Below, in pieces: positions 43,655-57,000 of a DNA stretch of 64,000 nucleotides. Under the pieces are notes generated by a model that searched no databases, was not told where the DNA came from, and worked only from the letters and a program-made list of their open reading frames with translations. Each line of letters begins with the position of its first letter. The stretch's first letter is position 1. Position numbers and translations under genes: made by a program. Origin of the DNA: Bilabrum cf. latius (Eukaryota; Bigyra: Bicosoecida; Bigyra; Bicosoecida); assembly GCA_965178125.1 (NCBI GenBank), contig OZ237739.1, positions 868,001 to 932,000 of the forward strand, given 5' to 3'.

Positions 43655-45262
43655 TCAGTTGCGGCCTTTTCTGCGCCTGCGCAGCGACTCCCGCTCCTTG
43701 TTAATGTCCTACAAGCCCATTATCACGGTTTTGCTCCTGGTAGCCTTACCTTTGCTGTGGCTGCCACCGACAGCCGGCGAGAACAAGCTTCGTGCCCTCA
43801 TCACCCTGTCAGGTGAAGCAAGGGAATCCCCAAACACCGCCGCCGCCGCACTCGCGTGGCGGCCGCGTCTCGGCAAAGACGCACGCACCCGCGATTTCTG
43901 CTTGAGCACGCGACGCATGCGCCGCTCGAAGCCCCGGCGGCCTGTCCGGAGCCCCAGCTCGGCCTGCTTGATGCGACCCTCCCACTACCGGAGCACTTGC
44001 TCGGCTGCTCGCTCGCCGGCCAGCAGCAGCCCCTCTTTCCCGCCTGCATGCAGGCCCACCGTCTCATAATCGTCTTCGTCGAGAGATTCGCCTCCGGATC
44101 CGTCACCAGGCCGCCTGGACAGCAGTGCCTGCTGGCCTAGGGCAACCCGAACGGACCAAGCCGCCGCGGAAGCCGCGATGGAGCCGGCCGACGGCAGCGG
44201 CACCCACTCACCGGCATGTGCACCCATCTCAACGTCCTCGTCTTCATCATCATCCTCATTCTCGTCCTCGTCCTCGTCCGCATCGATGTCGTCGTCCATT
44301 GCGGCAACTGCATCGTCCGGCTCGTCTTGCTGGTCCGTCATATCCGCAGCATCAGCACCAGCACCACCATCACCATCACCGTCATCTTCTTGCATGGCTG
44401 CGGCGCCACCATTGTCACTGGTACCCTGCAGCTGCACCGTGAGGCCGCCGCCGCCGCGCCTTTTCTTCTTTGCGGGGGTCGCCTCGTTCCCGCTGCTGCC
44501 ATCTGCCGCCTTGCTGCCCACATCGGCAGAGATGCCACCGCGACTGTCAGCGGCATCTGGCTGGAGGCCCGACGGAGTGGCCTCGGTTTCTTCGGTAACG
44601 CTGCGATTCGTATCAGCCTCCAGCTCGTCACGGCCCCGCTTGCGACCTGCACGGACCTGCGACTGGCTCTTCGTGACACTTTCGCCCAGGGAGGCCGCTG
44701 CTTGAGTACCAGGCTCACCACCATCGTTGGCATCGTTTGCTTCGGCTGCGCGTCTCCCATCGACTTCTTTCTCCTCTTTCTCCTCTTCTTCCTCCTCCTC
44801 CTTCTCCTTCTCCTGGCCCATGCTGGGCTGCAGGGAACTGCCCGCAGGTGTATCGCCTGGAGGGCTCGCTTGCGTTGGTGACGCCCCACCCTCCTGATAG
44901 TCTTCCTTCGCGTCCTGCTCCTTGGCCGCCAAGACTGGCTTGCTGGCATCGTCATTGGTGTCACCGGAAGCAGCGGGAGCTCCCTCTGGGGATGCATCCG
45001 GCTCCCTCACTGCATCATTCCCAAGGTCCTTGCCCTCCTCTTCCTTCTCCTCATCCGGCGCACCGCCGATCCCGAGGCCCATCGCAAACGCGTCTTCCAC
45101 GGATAGGCGGAAGTTGCGCAGCAGGCGCTCGAAGTGCTGCCTGGCCACGGATTCGTCCCCATCCCCGCGATTCATCGCTGCCTCCCGCACTCGCTCCACT
45201 GTGGCGATCTGGCGGTCAGTGTAGGTCTTGCCAGAGGGCTACTTGCTCGAGGCAGCTGCTGT

Positions 45263-45309
<47 letters not shown>

Positions 45310-47488
45310 TCGAGGGCCTCGCAGGGGGAGCACCTGTTGTTGCCTGGTCCAATTGTGCAGGTGTACTTCTGGGCTGCTCAGCGTCTTGTGTTGCGGCACC
45401 CTCCGACTCTACCTTGCCTGCACCATCACCGGCGCCACCGCCAGCTGACGCGTCGCTCTAAGTTCTAGTTCGCTTGCGCCGAGCTCTGAGTGCCAGCGCA
45501 GCAGCACGCATCGCCGATAGCGAGTCGTCGCTGCCGTCGCTATCCTGCGAGCGTTCTTCCTCGCTCGCCTGTTTCTGCTCAGTTCCTTTCTTCGCCTCAT
45601 CCTCCTCCTCCTCCTCTTCTCCATCCTTCACCTTGTCCGCATCTGTTTGCTGGCTGCGTGCACCCCGTCGGCGCACCCCGAACCTGCCTGCCGGCATATG
45701 CATCACGTCATCCTCTTTGTTTTGGCCCTGGTCCTCATCCGCGTCGTCATTTTCATCTTCCATCGTGCTCATCATCGCAGCACTCCCCGCAGCTCCCTTG
45801 GAATCGCCCCCCTCCTCCTTGTCTCCCTGCTCTTGCGATCCAGCGCCTTGCCAGCCGTCATCGTCCGCCTCCTGGTCGTCTCCTCCCTGTGCTGCCCAAG
45901 CAGGCGAGCCATTAGGTGTCTCAGCATCACCGCCATCCTCACCATCCTCCTCATCTTCCCCATCGCCATCGCTGCCGCCGTCTTCCTCCTCGTCCTCGCC
46001 CTCCTCCTCATTTCTCCTGACTTTCTCGTCTTCATCGCTTTGCTCATCCCCACCTCCTGAGACTGCCCAGCTTGGACCAGCATCTTCCACCTCATCCGCA
46101 TCCTAGGCCTCGCCTCCGCCCTCGCCCATACCCTTACCGGTCGCACTGTCCTTCGCTGCCTCCTGTCCAGTTAGGCCCCAGGCAGCGCTCTCGTCGGCAG
46201 CGCCAGCATCCGCGCTGGGAATCCAGCCGTCATCCCCAGCGTCACCTTCATTCGCAGCATCATCACCCCAGGCATCTGCTGCGTCCACTCCATCGGCGAC
46301 CGTGACTCCAGTCCACGGGTCTGCTGCAGCGGGAGCCGATGCAGCATTGGAGCCCTCGGTCCCTGCACCCCACGCGCTTGCGCCTGCCCCATCCGCCGCT
46401 TCATCACCGTCCCCGTCAGTATTACGAGCCCCACCGCTGCCTTGGTTCCACCCATCATCTCCACCATGCCCATCCCCATCCCCATCTTCATCTTCATCTT
46501 CGCCGCCGTCGTCTTCATCCTCGGCAGCTTGACCAGACGCCCACGCAGGCTGCTGGTCCTCGTCACCGTCCCTCGCCCTCGCCTCCTCCTTTTCCTCTTC
46601 GTCCTCGTCCTCAGCATCATCACCAGGATCCTAGTCTCCTTCATCTTCTTCGTCGCCGTCATCCTCGTCCTTGCGTTCGCCGTTTTCGTCTCCATCGTTC
46701 TCCTGCTCTGCACCACCGCCAGGCTACTCGCCCTCCCCACGGTCAGGAGCCGATCCGATGGCATCGTCATCCCCCCCTGTCGCCGCAAGCGCCCAATCGG
46801 GCTGATCTCCGCCGGAATCGAGCTTCTTAGAAGGAGAATTGCTAGATCCGAACCAGCCGTCGGGATTCTCGTCTGATGTTGCTTGCTCATTGCCAGCGAC
46901 AGCAAGCGCAGGTGCAGGCGCAGCTACGACCGAGGATGGTTCAAATGCATCAACCTTGTCAGAAGAGTCAAACGAAAATCCACCCGAGTGCGGCTATTTA
47001 AAGTCCCAATCCTACCCTGAGCCTTGCTTGGTGTCTTCGGCTTGCGCAGCTAGTCCGGTGTTGCTGGCGTTGGCAGTGCCATCGCTCCAACCATTAAAGG
47101 CATCACTGCCGTCCTTCTACTCAACCGTGAGGTTTGTTGATCCAAGGTTCCAGTCTGTTTGTTGTCCGCTATCGCCTGCAAACATAGATGAAGGTCAGGA
47201 CACTACAGCATGATGCCGCAGCTCCGTAGTCAAGTAAGCTAGCGGTGGCACAATCTCACCAGTGTTTCCCCAGTCCAAATCAATGGGCGCGTCTGTAGTT
47301 CCATCTGCAGCACCCGTTTCGGCGTTGACATTCTCTGCACTTTCTGTTGTGTTTGGATCACCGGCAAACGATGCGAAACTCAAGCTCATTTCAGCTGTAT
47401 CATTCAGGACAGCACTAGGCTCAGAATCGTTACCGTCCGCTCCACTGCCACCAAAATTCCCCCAACCATCGGTTCCGTCATCAGCCAT
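43655..47488 (-). CDS. Acidic disordered protein with regularly spaced tryptophans
   Basis: A 1249-aa protein from ATG 47488 to TGA 43657-43655. An 84-nt intron (47259-47176) joins WGNT-G to DSGQQTDW. About ten in-frame TAGs (for example 46105-46103, 45460-45458, 45241-45239, 43987-43985, 43711-43709) are sense. The first ~600 residues are Asp/Glu/Gly/Ala-rich and carry about 17 single tryptophans 15-40 residues apart, mostly beside Gly, Ser or Ala (DGWGNF, LDWGNT, NGWSDG, DGWFGS, DGWNQG, SAWGAG, DAWGDD, DGWIPS, AAWGLT, DGWQGA). The middle holds a helical segment (DRQIATVERVREAAMNRGDG), more acid runs and Lys/Arg patches (AKKKRRGGGG). The C-terminus is basic (DINKERESLRRRRKGRN). No family is recognised. 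The W pattern resembles Argonaute-hook proteins, which is only an inference. Confidence 0.7.
45263..45309. repeat. (GATGAC)n microsatellite encoding polyserine
   Basis: About seven gatgac units in the acidic W-rich gene. Read on the minus strand they give a run of TCA/TCG serine codons. Confidence 0.9.
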
Positions 47489-48013
47489 CACACTGCAGAC
47501 AACAAAGGTAGCCAAAAAAACTAGTGTATCCAAGAGGACCGTAGGCCCGGCGGCACTGCGCAATTTTAGCGGAACATACAATCGATGAGGAGGGGCGGCA
47601 ACGCTTTAAGTGATCGTCTGGAATACTGATGCAACGCTTTTATTGGTATGTATTACTACCGGAAATGACCCAAGGGATGCTGGCCATGCCACGTGATAAG
47701 CACCAGGATCGTACTCTGCTGAGCAAGGGCAAGGGCTGGCTTCGCGTGCCGTGGTTGCGACCGTGCGTCGTGTGAAGATGAAGAAACTTACCGTTCATCC
47801 GATGCAACGAAACCTATTCTGGCTGCAAACACTCGGGCACTTGTCATTTGAGAAGTTCACATTGCTATCTGCACTTCACAATGATATAATTTTTGGATAG
47901 GCTTGCAACGAACTGCTTTTATAAGATAAGTAGGGAGCCTGATCAACATCAATATTTACTCATGTAGCAGAATCGACGAGCTAGGCGGCGATTTAGCGCC
48001 GTTCCCCTTGCAG
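47489..48013. promoter_or_regulatory. Divergent intergenic region, lower GC
   Basis: 525 nt between two divergent genes, visibly A+T-richer. It should hold both promoters, and probably a 5' exon of the downstream giant gene, because ccccttgcag (48004-48013) is a good 3' splice site in front of its frame. A plus-strand ORF of about 47 aa (from 47778, crossing one TAG) lies here without recognisable features. Confidence 0.35.
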
Positions 48014-51000
48014 AATTAGCTAGATTTTAGAAAGGTGTGGATACAACCACGAATAGAACTGTCGACATAGCACAGCTTTTAGGATCTGTCGTTTTGCCGG
48101 ATGCAGCGCAACGCGACCAGACTCTTGAGATGCAGGGATTGGATCATGCAGCGACGCAGGATACGCGGGAGGCTACACCAGAAAAGAAACGAGAAAGATC
48201 AAAGAGGGGCCGCCGCCAAGCAGGTCGAAGGCACTCCATGGACGCGGTCCCGGCGGACGCAAGGCAGTCTGGCACTCCGAACGATTCGTCAAGGCAGATG
48301 ATGAGAAAACTACTGATGGCGAGCGTCTTTGTCAAAGGCCCGCTGGCTCAAGACTCTCTTGCAGATCCAGCAGAGGGCTCATCCCTCAATGAGTCGGATG
48401 ATGTCCACGACAGAGCCCACTCCCCGGCGCGACGGTAGGAGCAGGACGAGGATCGATCCCACGACGATATCACCATCCACAGTGCCGCGGAAGAAGCGAG
48501 AGAATCCGCGAGCGAAAGCGAACGCGCCTCTCCAGCCGCTGTATAGGCATCGAAGGCATCATCTCCGTCCCTCGCGTACACATCATCCCTTGGCAAAGCC
48601 ATGGCAAGCGGCCGCCACCAGCGGGAGCAGGAGGCGAGGGCAAGGGCAGCCGACCTGCAGAAACACAGGAAAGCTGCCATGCGGAGAGCAGCTGCGGACG
48701 GTTATGCCAAAGGCGTGGATTCGTTTGCGTACGGAGGCCCACCCGAAAGGCCAGGTACGGGGTACGTGGATGTCAAGCAACTCAAGGAGCATTTGGGCGC
48801 AGTGGACAGCGTGAGAAAAGGGGCGGAGGCGGCGGTTGCAGCGGGTGCGACGGCGGCAGGATCGTCCTACCGATCCCCTCAGAAAAGTAGGAAAAGACCT
48901 TCAAACATTCGGGGGAACGTCGCGCTCGCATCGCAAGATAAGAAGGGGCATCTGTCGTACGGAGCCAGACTCAGAGCTGCTAGGCGGCTGAGGCGATTCA
49001 GCGTCGGGCCTGGCCAGATGCAGAAGATGTATCAGATTCAAAAGGACGTGCTAATGGAAATAGCCGAGTCTGGAATCGTAGCAGAGGTGCCTGTCGAGCG
49101 CACCGAGTCGCTTGCGCAGGCGTGCGTGCCGTACGAGCTAGCCTCGGCTGCCACCGGGTCTTTGATTCACTCGCCGACGAAAATGGGTGGCAGGCGGTCT
49201 TCCGTGGCAGCGCCCGGTCAAGTCAATCAGACCGGCGTGAGTGCTGCGGCAAAGCCCGGGTACGTCGTACCGTACGCGCTGCAGGGCAATTTATAGCACT
49301 ACACCATCCAGGGGATGCTGCGGCGGCAGGAGGCCAAGCAGCACCCAGTCCTCAAGAGAGTCCTTCGCCGCATATGGGACGCCGTCAAGTCGCATGTGGG
49401 GGAGCATCAGGTGTGCGTCACTCACGCTGGGTATGTCGATGCAATGACGAAGCTGTACATTGCCCTGGTGCCGGACTCGGGTATCGATGACCCAAAGGTG
49501 AGGGCTGCCGGTGACGACTGCCCCGCGGAGATTCGAGCCAGAGCTGCGGTGGACGAGGCACGCGCGGTAGCAGAGCTAGACTGGGCCCGGGACACGTACG
49601 CGGGCGAGAGCAAGCCTCCGCTATCCTACATGAACAGGCAGCAGATCAGCAACTGCATCCTGGAATTAGCAGACTAGTGGACGGAGAGTGCGTCGGCACG
49701 GGAGTACATCCAGTTCGCACTCTTCTGCCTGCACTATCTGTCTCCAGACCTAGAGTCTCCTCCTCCGGGGACTCACTGGGGCACGTTGGAGCACGCGTGG
49801 CTCCCAGATGAGGACGGAGAAGGCTGGCAGGGGATAGAGCAGCGACCCCTGAGCCAAGGGTCAGCAGGGTCCAGGCCAGGCAGCAGGGCAGAATCGCGAG
49901 GCGCCTCTCGGGTGGTGGAGATCAACGGCAGGAAGGTCATCGTCAGCGTGGAGGCCGGTGAGATCGTCGGATTGCGACTCAGGCGCGTTGACTCGGCAGC
50001 AATGGCAGCCGTGATGCGAGAGAGAGGGGAGATGCAGGTGTCGCCGCGCACAGAGAGCCTCTTGGCCGGTGCAGGGCAGGGTATACTGACTACTTCTGCT
50101 ACGAAGCAGGCAGCAGGCCTGACCTCGTCGTCCAGCGTGCACGCGCTGGGCCTCGGTCCGAGGCTAAGGCCTCAAGCAGGAGGCTCTGTGGCTGCACCTG
50201 GCATTTGGGAGGAAGAAGCGCCGGGCGTGTTCACAAACCGTTCGCTGCTAGCTGCCACGGAGGAGGCCGAAAAGAGGGCAAGCGCACGTCGAATCGCATC
50301 GAACCGTCGCAGGCAATCACTGGCTGCAGGCGTGATGGCTCTGTGGAGCAAGAAATCGGGCCTGACTCCTGCCTCGCGAAAAGCTCGCTGGGACAAGCTG
50401 CTCGGCTCGCGCGCAAACACGGCGTAGCAGCAGAAATCCCCAAGTGCCTCGCAGCAGCCGCGTCGCAATGCCCCGCGGGTATTGGCATCATTCAGGCTGG
50501 GGTCCTCCAGCAGGCTTAGCCCAAATAGCAGCGGCAGTGGGTCGGCTGTGCATAGCACCGGCCCGGCTGTGGCCAATAGCACCGTCCACTCAGCTGGGTC
50601 GTCTCGCCGCAATTCCATGCCCACTCTATCTTCCATCTAGAAGTTCCGCAAGGCGCTGCAGAGCGACAGATTTAAGGCAATGGTAAAGGCTATGCGCAAG
50701 AGCAACGCCGCCAAGGAGGCAGAGGCAGAGATGCAGGCCCGACTGGACGGTTCCTCTGGCCAGAGCGGCGGTAGGCGGCACTCGCTATTCGCTCTCGGGG
50801 CTGGCATGGTCGACGCTGATCGAAAGAAGGAGTTGAGGCAGAAAGCGATTCGAGCCGCTGCCAAGACCAACTAGGCTCTGGCCCTGCGTCTCCTCGAGGG
50901 AAAGTCGCTCAACGGCCCGACCGCCCATCTGCAGACGCCTACCACGCCACGGCGGCCATTTGCGTCACCAAAGAGCGTGCCAAAGGGCAAGTTTGCAGAC

Positions 51001-54000
51001 GCATTCGGCGAAGCAGCGAGGCAGGAGGCCGATCGCGAAAGACACGTGGCCAAGCAAGTCGTTCTGTACGGCGTCGGCGACGGCCTTGTGCATCGCACGT
51101 GGGAGCTCGACGGCGTGTTTCCCATTCGAGAAGTCAAGCGAGACGCGAGGCGGGCGTCTATGTCCGGTGACGCGACAAAGTCTGCCCAGACGAGGTAGCC
51201 CCCGACGTTGCCCAAGTCCCGGCCCTACCCTCGCTCTCTTGAGGACCTGGACCAGTGGGAGGTGGGCGAGCTGTTCGACATGCGGTATGGAGCCAGAATG
51301 CCTAGCCAGATGGGAGCGCAATACGATCGAGCTGCGGATTATCTCGGCCCTGATGGACGGGCCACGACCCCACTTACTCGACTTGCGATTGATTTGGCAG
51401 GCAATGGTCGGCACTCTCGAAGCAGAGGGGGCAGCCGAGGCGGGCGACGGCCGCGAAGTGGCGGCTACGGTTTAGCATTCAGCAGTATTGGAGATGATTT
51501 GACTGAAGCACCGCTCAAGACCCTGCCTACTAGCACGGCACTTCGCCGCCGGCAGCTGCGAGAAGTGCGCGCAGCTCTGGACGATGCCGCCAGCGATGCA
51601 TCCTGTCTTCCAATCTCAGACGTGCCTGCAGCCTCAGACGTGCAGCGAGCGGAGGAGATGGAGCGGATCGACCCGGCAGGTGGAGGCAGCAAGGCAGGGA
51701 AAGGGAAGAAAAACCGCAGGATCAGTGCAGCCGCAATATCGTATGGGAGAAACGGTGCAATTGGAGGTGGACCTGACGGCTCAGCTGGAACCGAGCTGCT
51801 GCCCTACAGCGTGCCTGGAGCTGCCCTCGACGCTACAATCACATCGACCGAGCTGAAGCAAGAGATAGAGATCGTCGAGCATCGTGCACCGAAGGTATCT
51901 CGAGCTGGTGTGTACAAACGCGTGTACGTGGGACCAGCCAGCAGGGGTTGGCGCTGGCGAGCTGTCGTAAAAATGCCTAGCGGGCAAGAAGCAGTGATCG
52001 GTGACTTTGACGATCAGGCTTCCGCTGCAGTGGCACATGACGTCGCAGTGAGGCGACTGTACCCGTCACGGCCTACATAGAGCAGTTCAAATGGAGAACC
52101 ACGCACAAATTTTGATCTTGCCGGGCACCTGCTTCAGCCAGATCAAGTCAGTACAGTGCCCAGACTGTACTGGCCGGCTGCATCCCGATCAGTGGCAGTG
52201 AGGCACTCAACGGCTGCCAAGTCTGCCTAGTTTTAGAGCCTCCCTGGTGACTCCGGGGAAGAGAACAGCTCTGATCAAACAGATTTTGACTCTGACCATG
52301 GCACTGCTTCGAGCGAGTCTGACGCAGGATCCATATTTGGAGCATCGAAAGGACCAGCTGCAGCCGGTGCAAAGCACTCACCTGGGCCGAAGCAGAAGGG
52401 CGGATTCGATGTCGACAAGTTTCTTAAGTCTGGCATGATCAACGTGGCGTCATCCTTCAAGCAAACCGCTATGCGTGCAGGCTCTCTAGGGTTGTTCTCT
52501 TCACCCTCGATCTCGTCGATTGGGTCGCACCGAGGGGAGGAGCCGGGTAGCGAGTAGTTTGGGGTCCCTCCATCTCCTCGATCGCTCAAGGGTGCCAGCG
52601 GGTCACTTAGAACAGCTGTTGGCATGCTCTCACGCGTCACGTCTAAGTCATCGCTGTCATCTGACAAGGAGCCGACAACCGGCTCGTTTAGACCGCCCAC
52701 ACTCGACCCGGCGGTCGTGCGGGGATCCAGGAGTCCAGGCACCTAGAGCACAGGTGGCAGGATCAGCCCTGCAAGAAGCCGGTTGCCAAGCGAGGCTTCT
52801 TCCGCTTCGTCCGCATTGAGCCCCCGCTTCTCCGGCGCCAACGGCAAGCCCGCAGCGCCTCTGAGCCTCAGTGACGTGGTAGGCGTTGATTCTCCGAGTT
52901 TTGAGCTTGGCCCGGCGCTCGGCACCCAGCACAGTGGTGTGGGTGGTGAAGGTGCACCTTCACAGCATAGTATGGCTGGTTTTCCATCACCTCAGCATTC
53001 GCCCTCGTCCTTTGGCAAGCTGAGTCGCTCCTTAAGCAAAGGATCAACCTCACAGGACATGCGCAGGTCCGGTTCGAGCCGAGGCGGTGGCCGCATGAAG
53101 CCAAACGTCGACATGATGCTGCGGCAGCCCATGCCACCTCCACAGGTTGTGCATGGGCCCAAAGCAGCAGCAGTCAGGGGCGCCAAAGAGTGGGCTGCGC
53201 TGCGGTACCAGCACCGTGTAACCGAGCTTGGTGGCGGTGCGTCGCGCGGCATCGGCCCTGGCATGTCAGGCGCACAGGAAGTGGAAGAGGACATCCGTCT
53301 CCGGCGTCTTGCGCTGGGGGATGAGGCGGCGGCTCAGCTTGAGAGAGAGACCGAGGCAAACCGCCCAAGTGCGGCCGCCTTGCTGCGGCAGCACGCGCCA
53401 CTGGCATCACGATCCACAAGACGCGCAAAGCCGAAGCTGCTCCGGGCCTTGCCGGGGTGGGTGGAGTCCGATCTTGTGTCCCTGCAAGCTGGGAATGCTT
53501 TGCTGAAGCAGATAAAGGAGGCAGCGGGACCTGCCAAGGTAATCTATGCGGGGTCATCGAAGGGACCTCGTCAAGCTCGAAGACCGCGAACCAGCGCTGC
53601 ATCCGAGTACACGACTGACGACGAAGACATCGTGCTCGAAGCGCGGGTTCCTCAGGAGCTGCTTGATAAGGCGGGCATGGTAGGAAGGCTGAGAGTCGAG
53701 GATGGCAAGCGGCGAGGTAACTTGGTGGCGCATGGAATTTCAAGTCCCAACAGCAAGCATGTGAGGAAAGCTGCTCGAGCTGGAAGGAAGCGCGGAATGA
53801 AGACGCGGACGAAGCGCGGGAAACGGTCTAGCAAGTTCGCAGGTCCTACTACGGGAGGCGAGGTGATCTTTGATGAATCGCAGCTCGGCCCCCAGTCTTC
53901 GCGCCCCCTGCAGCCGCCACCACGAGCGGGTTCTAGCGCTGGGGGATCCAGGCCAGGCTCCAAGCCAGGCTCAAGGGCATCGAGAAGGGCAAACAGCAGA

Positions 54001-57000
54001 GGCAAGCGGCGTCCAGGAACGCGCGGCACGGGTTCAACGTCCAACAGCAGCCAGCTGGGAAAGGATCTGTGGGGTAATAGCACCGGCGGCAACGATGGCC
54101 TGGACGGAGCCATGGGAGCGATCGCAGCTGCAGCAAGCGAGCTGCATGGTGTCTTTGACCCTGACAACATGGGAGGTTCTCTGGATGACCTGATCGGGCC
54201 TGGATCGGACCGCCAGGCATCTGCAGCCTTTGACGAGGATGGCGACACAAGCGACAGCTCGGGCGATGAGCAGGTGCTTCTTCAGTCTCGAGAGGATAAG
54301 CAGCCAACAGTGGGGACCCCTCCGTAGCCCCGGCCATCTCCATCGCCAGGCGACCTTTCTGGGCTACGGAAGGAGAGGGTCAGGCGGGCTTCGCTTGCGG
54401 GCAGCAAGCGCCGAGCCACACCGTCCGCTCGATTCGGCTCGCCGGACGGACGCAGCTCGAAGCTGGGCGCCACGAGCAGGCCCAAAAGCCGGCCAGGGGT
54501 TACTCCGCCGGAGATACTCAAAGACAGGGAGTACATGAAGAAGCAGGAGCAGACAAAAGCTGCTATTTAGCGCATGCGGGCGCAGTCACTCGTCCGAAAA
54601 GTGAATGCGGCGAAGCGAGCCGTGAGAGTGCTGGCCAAGCTCACGGCTACGGCAGCGCGACGCTCCTCCGCCATCTCTGTCGCTGAATCGGAGGCGAGTC
54701 GAGCCGAGTCCATGAGCATCGCGACACCAAGAGGGCTGGTCCATACGAGCAGTGTGGGGGCTATGTTTACTTCGGCCGATACGCACGGGCCTGACGCGAG
54801 CTTCTCCAAAGCAGGCCACGCTCTTCGTGTTACGCACGGTGCTCGCGGTCGACGTCCGTCCGTAGATTTGTTGACGAAGTCTTAGGAGATGGCACTGGTG
54901 ACCCCCTAGCAGATGGCAAGCCCGTCAGGCGACCAGCCAAGCGCCGTGAGTGCAGAGCAAGAGCCACCAAAAGGCAAAGCCAAGGTGCCGTTTGGTGGCT
55001 CAGCTAGCCCTGCTGATGGCAGCGAGGGCGGTGTCACAGGCCCGCACGAACCAGGAGCAACGGCTGAAGCATCCCATGGGTCGCATTGTGAGGCAGAACC
55101 AGCAGAAGGAACTGCAAGTTCCGGCGGCAGCAGGCCCCCAACCGCTCCCGCACCCACAGCAATGGACACAAATCCCGCAGAAGAGCTCGATGCGAGGCGA
55201 CAGCGCCGGAATGACAGGCGAGCGGCCGCCGCCATGGCAGCTGAGCTCTCCACGCTCGGAAGAAGGCTCTCTCAGAGCGAAGCATAGTTGTATGGGGTGA
55301 TAGCTGCCAGCGATGAAGCCACTGGCGGCGTGAAGAATGTCGACGAGGTGCTCCAACAGCTGCAAGGCATCAAGAAGCACGTGACTGGAGATCCCACAGC
55401 GGGGAGTCCTGGGCTGTTGGGCGACACGGCTAGCACGCTTAAGAAGGCAGCTTCGAGCACAAGCGTGAGAAGGGCAGCTGCCAGCCGTCGCTTGGCAAGG
55501 TCGTAGAAGGGTAAGAAGGGGCGCCGGGCGTCGCGGCGCCGCAGTAGCCTGCTGCGATCAAGGGCAAGGCGCAAGCAAAAAGACGATAGCGCAGGCGAAG
55601 GAACTAAGACTAACGTGGAAGCTGTGTCCCTGCATGTAGAGCCGGCTGGGGAGGTTGATCCTGCACCGTATTTTTCTGCAGAATCCTACGGAGCAGACCT
55701 CGACAGCGACGGGGCTATGAAGAGGCGACGCAGGGCAAGCAGCAATCGCCTTGCAAGCTCGTCTCGGCACAGCAGCAGATCGCAGTCTCCCACTGCTCGC
55801 AGTAGCCCACAGTCACCACGGGCGTCCACCCCGTCGGCGAGGAAATCTATGGATGCTGCGGAACAGGAGCCCGCTTCTCTGGCTTCTCCTGCTGTTCTCA
55901 AGGAGCGATCGCATTCTCCGCCAAAGACCAGCAGACAGGCAGCATCTGCGGCAAGACGAAACCGCGCCATTGCTATTCGAACAAGAGAGTCCAAGGGACT
56001 TGCAGTGCGAGCCCCAGTACCCGAGCACCTGTAGGGGAAGGTAGGCTCGGCGCCTTTGGGGCATCCGGTTGCAGCTCGACTGGACGAGAGCGATACAGCC
56101 GAAGGAAGGGCCTCTGAATCGGAGAGTCCCCGTGCTCGACTGGTCGGCATCGATTAGCATGTCAGCCTCCTTGCGGCACCCTCAGACTCTCTTGGCATCG
56201 TGAGCTCAAGGTCAGGGCGCCGGCCTGGCAGGCACAGCCCACGACTTGCAGTGACTGATATTAGGCCCGACGGGATTGCACCTGATCATCCAGAAGGCTC
56301 TGGGATGGGCAGTCGGGCGGCTGCGCCAAGGATGCCTGGATCTACATTATTGAAGCGCGCGGTCTCCATGTCACCAAGGCTCACGGGTGCGGCAGGGCAA
56401 GCGGCCCTTGTGGGCATGGCAGGGGCAGGAGGCAAGGGAGCCCTCGTCCGGTCGACGAGCCACCAGGAAATGGTAGCACTGCAGGGGGCGATGCCACCGC
56501 TTCTAAATACCATGCATTCGAACCGCGCCGCGCATCGTACTCGCCATGCACCTATCCTTCGGTTGCAACCAAGCGAAGCAGTTCCGAACCGGCACCGTCA
56601 AGACAGCGGTGGATCCACGTATTCGTCCCTTGGACCAGTAAGCCGCCGCTTAGGCAGCGGGGGTGAGATGCCGGGCACATCTGCCAAGCCTAGCCGAGTT
56701 GCGGTCATTGACATCCACGCCATGATCGGTGCTATCGATGCGCTGATCGAAGAGCAGACGGCTATGACCCAGTACAAGAAAGAAAAAGCAGCGGAACTTG
56801 TCGAGCGCAGGAAACAGGAACTGGAGGCGCTGGATCGCCGCAGAGCCGAGGAGGAAGAAGTCAGGCAGAAACTAGCCGCCTAGAATGCCAAGGAAGCCGG
56901 GGCCTCTGTGGCGCTTGACACATCCGTTCTGGATGGTACCATTCGTCGCCCGCGATACGGCCGGAAGCCGCAGTAGCAACTGCTTGTTCTGCCTCATCAA

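Noticed and set aside
44125-46830. Plus-strand ORFs in the acidic W-rich gene
   Set aside because: Mirror-image His/Pro/Ser-rich frames of Asp/Glu codons; only the minus frame is continuous with TAG as sense and has a well-phased intron.
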